Assembly (NCBI GenBank): GCA_035297385.1 | Contig: DATGZD010000087.1 | Location: 1 to 18,857 of the forward strand | Source: UBA11855 sp035297385 | GTDB taxonomy: Archaea; Thermoproteota; Bathyarchaeia; Bathyarchaeales; Bathycorpusculaceae | Length of the DNA: 18,857 nt | Reading direction: 5' to 3' | In this document: one piece after another, positions 16,138 to 18,857 of the stretch | Layout of the letters: each line of letters starts with the position of its first letter | Numbering within the stretch: the stretch's first letter is position 1 | Translations under genes and position numbers: made by a program | The notes under the pieces: generated by a model | What the model saw: only the letters and a program-made list of their open reading frames with translations | Database searches by the model: none | Told to the model about the DNA's origin: nothing

Positions 16138-16554
16138 ATTAACCTAAAAGACAATGTATCTTTTCCAAGCCAAAAGAAACGTGTGTTAGTGGTAGACGAT
16201 GATTTATCAATACTTAGATGCACGATTAAGGTTCTTGAGAGTAACGGGTATGAAGCAGATCCAGCTGAAACAGGCCAAGAAGCCATTGCTAAAGCAAAAG
16301 AGCGTACCTACGACGTCGCCTTAATTGATCTCAAACTTCCTGATATGGATGGCATTGAAATTTTATCAAAAGCTAATCTATCAAACGCAGTTAAGATAAT
16401 GCTTACTGGATATCATTCTTTAGTTTCAAGTATACAAGCGATGGATAAAGGCGTTGATGCATATTTGCGTAAGCCAGTAAGCCCAGAAGAGTTGATTTTG
16501 CTGATCAAGTCAAAACTTAAAGCTAAAGAAAATAAAGCAGCAGGCAGTGTTTAA
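16138..16554 (+). CDS. stand-alone response regulator receiver protein (CheY-like)
   Basis: A single receiver domain without an output domain. Counting from the GTG at 16183, the acidic pocket is D5-D6-D7 in VVDDD, the phosphorylated residue D49 in LIDLKLPDMDG, the switch T75 in MLTGY and the conserved K97 in LRKPV. All key residues are present. The start is unusual. GTG 16183 would cut into the first strand and has no ribosome site. The same frame is open back to 16114, and a perfect AAGGAG (16122-16127) sits 10 nt before an in-frame ATT at 16138, which would add MNLKDNVSFPSQKKR. No ATG, TTG or other GTG is available in that stretch. I therefore place the start at ATT, giving 138 residues. 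It probably receives phosphate from a kinase such as the one at 13279-14598, which is inference. Confidence 0.8.
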   Translation: MNLKDNVSFPSQKKRVLVVDDDLSILRCTIKVLESNGYEADPAETGQEAIAKAKERTYDVALIDLKLPDMDGIEILSKANLSNAVKIMLTGYHSLVSSIQAMDKGVDAYLRKPVSPEELILLIKSKLKAKENKAAGSV

Positions 16555-16732
16555 CCATAGCTGTGGCAGGAGTACATCACAGAAAATTAAGAAACATTAG
16601 CGATTAGCTAAATTTATTGTATATCACTTCCAGGTCTTCTTATGCAATCTTCAATAACATGCAAAAGAGACATGTAAACTAGCTGAGGTTAGTTTGACTA
16701 TGTGACGGTGAATATGCTGATAGCGGTAAGAT

Positions 16733-16754
16733 CTTAAAGAAATGGAAATAAAAT
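16733..16754 (-). terminator. T-rich terminator after the radical SAM gene
   Basis: On the minus strand, about 15 nt after the stop codon, the sequence reads TTTTATTTCCATTTCTTTAA, an oligo-T-rich tract of the archaeal terminator kind without a hairpin. Confidence 0.4.
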
Positions 16755-16768
16755 GTATAATCCTAAAC

Positions 16769-17893
16769 TTAAGGTATAATTTCACAGCCATTATATTTTA
16801 AAAACTCAAAATTTTTCCTACTCACTTTTCCATTACTAATTAACTCTTTGATATGTGGAATCTGCCCTTCTATAGCCATTATCAACGCTCTTACAGTCCT
16901 ACAAACTTCTGTATACGCTTCCTTAGTCCATCGGCGAGTTATATTTGCATACAGACATCGCCCACCGCATATACTTAGAATATCACATTCAGCACATTGT
17001 GAAGCCACAAAGATATCCTTCAATTGTGAAGGTTGCGTAGATGATATGTGACCGAGATAGTAATCTTTCATGCCCCACATAGTTGGACATGGAATAATGT
17101 AACCGTCAGTTTGGATTGCATAATTTATCCATCCACCGCCACATCGAAGACGACATGGCCTATCATCAAAAAGTAAAGAATCAATGATTCCCAAAAAAGG
17201 ATAAAGCTTGTAGACAACACTTTTTTGTTCCATTTCATCGACCCAAAACTTCGCTAACCTCGCTAAACTTGGTATATAATTATTCTCGGTCCAACCTTTG
17301 AAATTTCGTCTTGCATAATCGTTTCCCCAAAACCCTGCATTCAACTGCCAATGAACAGACGAAAATGAAAACTCATCATTATTCAAAAGCCACTTCACTT
17401 GGTCATAAATATCGGTTTGTTCCATCACAGTCATCCTAGCAATTAGCTCACCATTAAACCCATTTTTCTTGATAAGTTTCAGGTTGTTAATGAGTTTTCG
17501 AAAAGTACCCTTTCCACGATAGTAATCAGTTAATTCTTCATTCCCATCTATTGAAACCAGAATTGTGTGAAAATGATTAACATATTTAGAATCTAAACGA
17601 CCAAGTAATTGACCATTAGTTTGAATCATAAAATACTTTGGCTTAACGATATCCATAACCTGTTTTATCTCATTCGCGCACAACAATGGTTCTCCCCCGT
17701 AGAATGTAACCACACAATCTTTATCTTGATGACAAAAATCAGCCAAAGCATTCCAATTATAGTTGACTCTCTTGGGTAAACAATAATCTAAATTGAATTC
17801 ACGAAAATCCTCATCAAAATCCTCCATAGTCTCGCCAAAACAGTATCTACACTGCAAGTTGCATTCGGTAGTGATGATGACGTGAAAGAACAT
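16769..17893 (-). CDS. radical SAM/SPASM enzyme, probable peptide-modifying type
   Basis: A 374-residue enzyme. The radical SAM cluster motif is C11, C15, C18 in TECNLQCRYCF, very near the N-terminus, followed by the SAM-binding GGEPL at 66-70. A SPASM-type C-terminal region carries many cysteines (C247, C251, C269, C300, C303, C309, C313, C331), enough for extra iron-sulfur clusters, within CGGGWINYAI, DGYIIPCPTMW and CDILSICGGRCLYAN. The layout resembles the archaeal AF1577-type putative peptide-modifying subfamily (TIGR04084), a recollection that needs a model search. Such enzymes modify peptides or proteins by radical chemistry. The gene starts 25 nt after an MFS transporter gene on the same strand, probably as one transcript, but lacks a clear ribosome site. 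No convincing precursor peptide gene is visible nearby. Confidence 0.85.
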   Translation of the reverse strand: MFFHVIITTECNLQCRYCFGETMEDFDEDFREFNLDYCLPKRVNYNWNALADFCHQDKDCVVTFYGGEPLLCANEIKQVMDIVKPKYFMIQTNGQLLGRLDSKYVNHFHTILVSIDGNEELTDYYRGKGTFRKLINNLKLIKKNGFNGELIARMTVMEQTDIYDQVKWLLNNDEFSFSSVHWQLNAGFWGNDYARRNFKGWTENNYIPSLARLAKFWVDEMEQKSVVYKLYPFLGIIDSLLFDDRPCRLRCGGGWINYAIQTDGYIIPCPTMWGMKDYYLGHISSTQPSQLKDIFVASQCAECDILSICGGRCLYANITRRWTKEAYTEVCRTVRALIMAIEGQIPHIKELISNGKVSRKNFEFLKYNGCEIIP

Positions 17894-17918
17894 AGGTCAA
17901 CGTAAACAATAAACATGT

Positions 17919-18857
17919 TTAATAGCATTCTTCTGCAAGCTCTTCAGATTTCTCGAATTCTTCCTGCCTTATTTCGATCTCTAACTTAATTTCTTCGTAC
18001 CCTTTTAGCGGTTTCTTTCCATCCTCATTCTGAGTTTTCATCACTATTTTTTGAGCCTTCTCAAGATAGGTTTTCATTTCGTTGTCTTTAATGATTTTTT
18101 CAGGCAAAGTTTCGGGAGCGAGGAAAAGTGGTAAGACAGCAGCAAAAAGAAAGAAACCAGCGAATGAGAAGACCGCAGCCCCAGGAACTGTGTCAGCCAA
18201 ATAATTGCCAATAGTAAGACGGCTTAAGTTGGAAAGTAAGTATGGTAAACTCCCCAAGACATAGAACTTTTCACTGCCTTTTGTTTGTGCAAGGTCACCC
18301 CATACTGTCATGATAAATATCATAGACAATGCACCCCATGCAATACCATCAACAGCTGTGTAAAACCAAAAAGCTCCTTCATTTCCTGAGCCAAATCCTA
18401 AAGCACCATACCCTACCCCCAAAAGGGCAAAGGCCAATAAGATTACGCGTTTTCGTCCAATCCTGTCAGCAGCAAACCCATACACCACGCTAAATACCCC
18501 TGCAAGGATGCTTTCTATTATAGTTCCGTTTTCAACTAGTGAAGGAAATGCTTTCAAAGTAACGGGATATGTTAGATCGTTTACTAACGTAAACATGATC
18601 CAAGGAATGAAGTATAGTAAGAAAGACCGATTCAAAACTAGTGGTCGGTACGATAAGAAGTCTTTTTGCTCAATTTTTCTCTCTGTCGGCTTTATGAAAA
18701 ATAGGACAACTAAACAAGTAGTGCGCCATAGTCCAAGAAGAAATGAGGTTGTAATTGCATCTGTACCGCCTAATCTAGGCAAAAAAAAGGACCCAACACC
18801 AATCATTAAAATGGCAAGGCCTCCCATACGTGCTCGGGTTTCAGTTTCCGTATTTGC
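17919..18857 (-). CDS. MFS transporter, N-terminus beyond the window
   Basis: The frame is open to the window edge. An ATG at 18827 exists, but 10 codons upstream of it are also open and only about eight hydrophobic helices are visible of the usual twelve, so the true start is most likely outside. The loop GFAADRIGRKRVILL is the MFS signature between two helices. PETLPEK follows the last helix, as in sugar-porter-like MFS ends. A charged cytoplasmic tail of about 60 residues follows, rich in Glu and Lys and ending EELAEECY. The gene is directly upstream of the radical SAM gene (25 nt), so the two are probably co-transcribed. Substrate unknown; export of a modified peptide is one inference, a nutrient another. 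Confidence 0.8.
   Translation of the reverse strand, partial: ANTETETRARMGGLAILMIGVGSFFLPRLGGTDAITTSFLLGLWRTTCLVVLFFIKPTERKIEQKDFLSYRPLVLNRSFLLYFIPWIMFTLVNDLTYPVTLKAFPSLVENGTIIESILAGVFSVVYGFAADRIGRKRVILLAFALLGVGYGALGFGSGNEGAFWFYTAVDGIAWGALSMIFIMTVWGDLAQTKGSEKFYVLGSLPYLLSNLSRLTIGNYLADTVPGAAVFSFAGFFLFAAVLPLFLAPETLPEKIIKDNEMKTYLEKAQKIVMKTQNEDGKKPLKGYEEIKLEIEIRQEEFEKSEELAEECY

Noticed and set aside
16614..16673. 19-codon minus-strand frame with one Cys downstream of the radical SAM gene, considered as a RiPP precursor.
   Set aside because: It has no ribosome site and no leader/core layout, is shorter than usual precursors, and lies after the likely terminator at 16733-16754.
1..18857. CRISPR arrays, tRNA or rRNA genes, insertion sequences with transposase.
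   Set aside because: I looked for regularly spaced direct repeats, tRNA T-arm and anticodon patterns, rRNA core motifs and transposase-like proteins and saw none. The only mobile-element-like signal is the hairpin at 8653-8779.

Overview
The window reads as archaeal chromosome. Upstream of several genes there is a TATA-like box built on a CTTAAA core, about 50-65 nt before the start codon. Shine-Dalgarno motifs are common, gene ends carry T-rich tracts, and there are large surface proteins made of a signal peptide, a PQQ-like beta-propeller and a C-terminal membrane anchor. The style of the surface proteins, the DUF1638 protein and the membrane histidine kinase resembles Bathyarchaeia or related TACK archaea. 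That placement is from memory of protein style and is not proven by a marker gene here.

Layout. (1) Positions 1-2991: the end of a dipeptide/oligopeptide ABC importer operon on the + strand. It has the last codons of an upstream gene, a DppC/OppC permease and two ATPases (OppD and OppF types), with ATGA overlaps at two of the three junctions. (2) 3002-3628 (-): a DUF1638 protein, convergent with the operon. (3) 3843-6428 (+) and 9003-11573 (-): two paralogous PQQ-propeller surface proteins pointing at each other. Between them lie a FAD-dependent oxidoreductase, a decayed polysaccharide pyruvyl transferase, a possible 58-residue membrane peptide and a long imperfect hairpin with a possible promoter. 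(4) 11885-12730 (+): an exported, membrane-anchored SUOX-fold molybdopterin protein. (5) 13279-16554: a membrane histidine kinase (-), a secreted protein of unknown function (+) and a stand-alone receiver protein (+), separated by non-coding DNA with hairpins. (6) 16769-18857 (-): an MFS transporter cut by the window end, followed by a radical SAM/SPASM protein.

How the parts fit together (inference): the importer brings in peptides, the propeller proteins and the SUOX-like protein act at the cell surface, and the kinase and receiver may form a two-component pair encoded 1.5 kb apart. The radical SAM/SPASM enzyme beside an MFS exporter-like gene could be a peptide-modification locus, but no convincing precursor gene is visible.

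The most unusual non-coding signal is a 127-nt fold-back at 8653-8779. Its two main stems, 10 bp and 13 bp, are complete only when G-U pairs in a + strand RNA are allowed, which suggests a structured RNA. Other points of note are a response regulator whose ribosome binding site fits an ATT start codon, a hairpin plus pseudoknot candidate at 14697-14768, and a frameshifted, N-terminally missing pyruvyl transferase.
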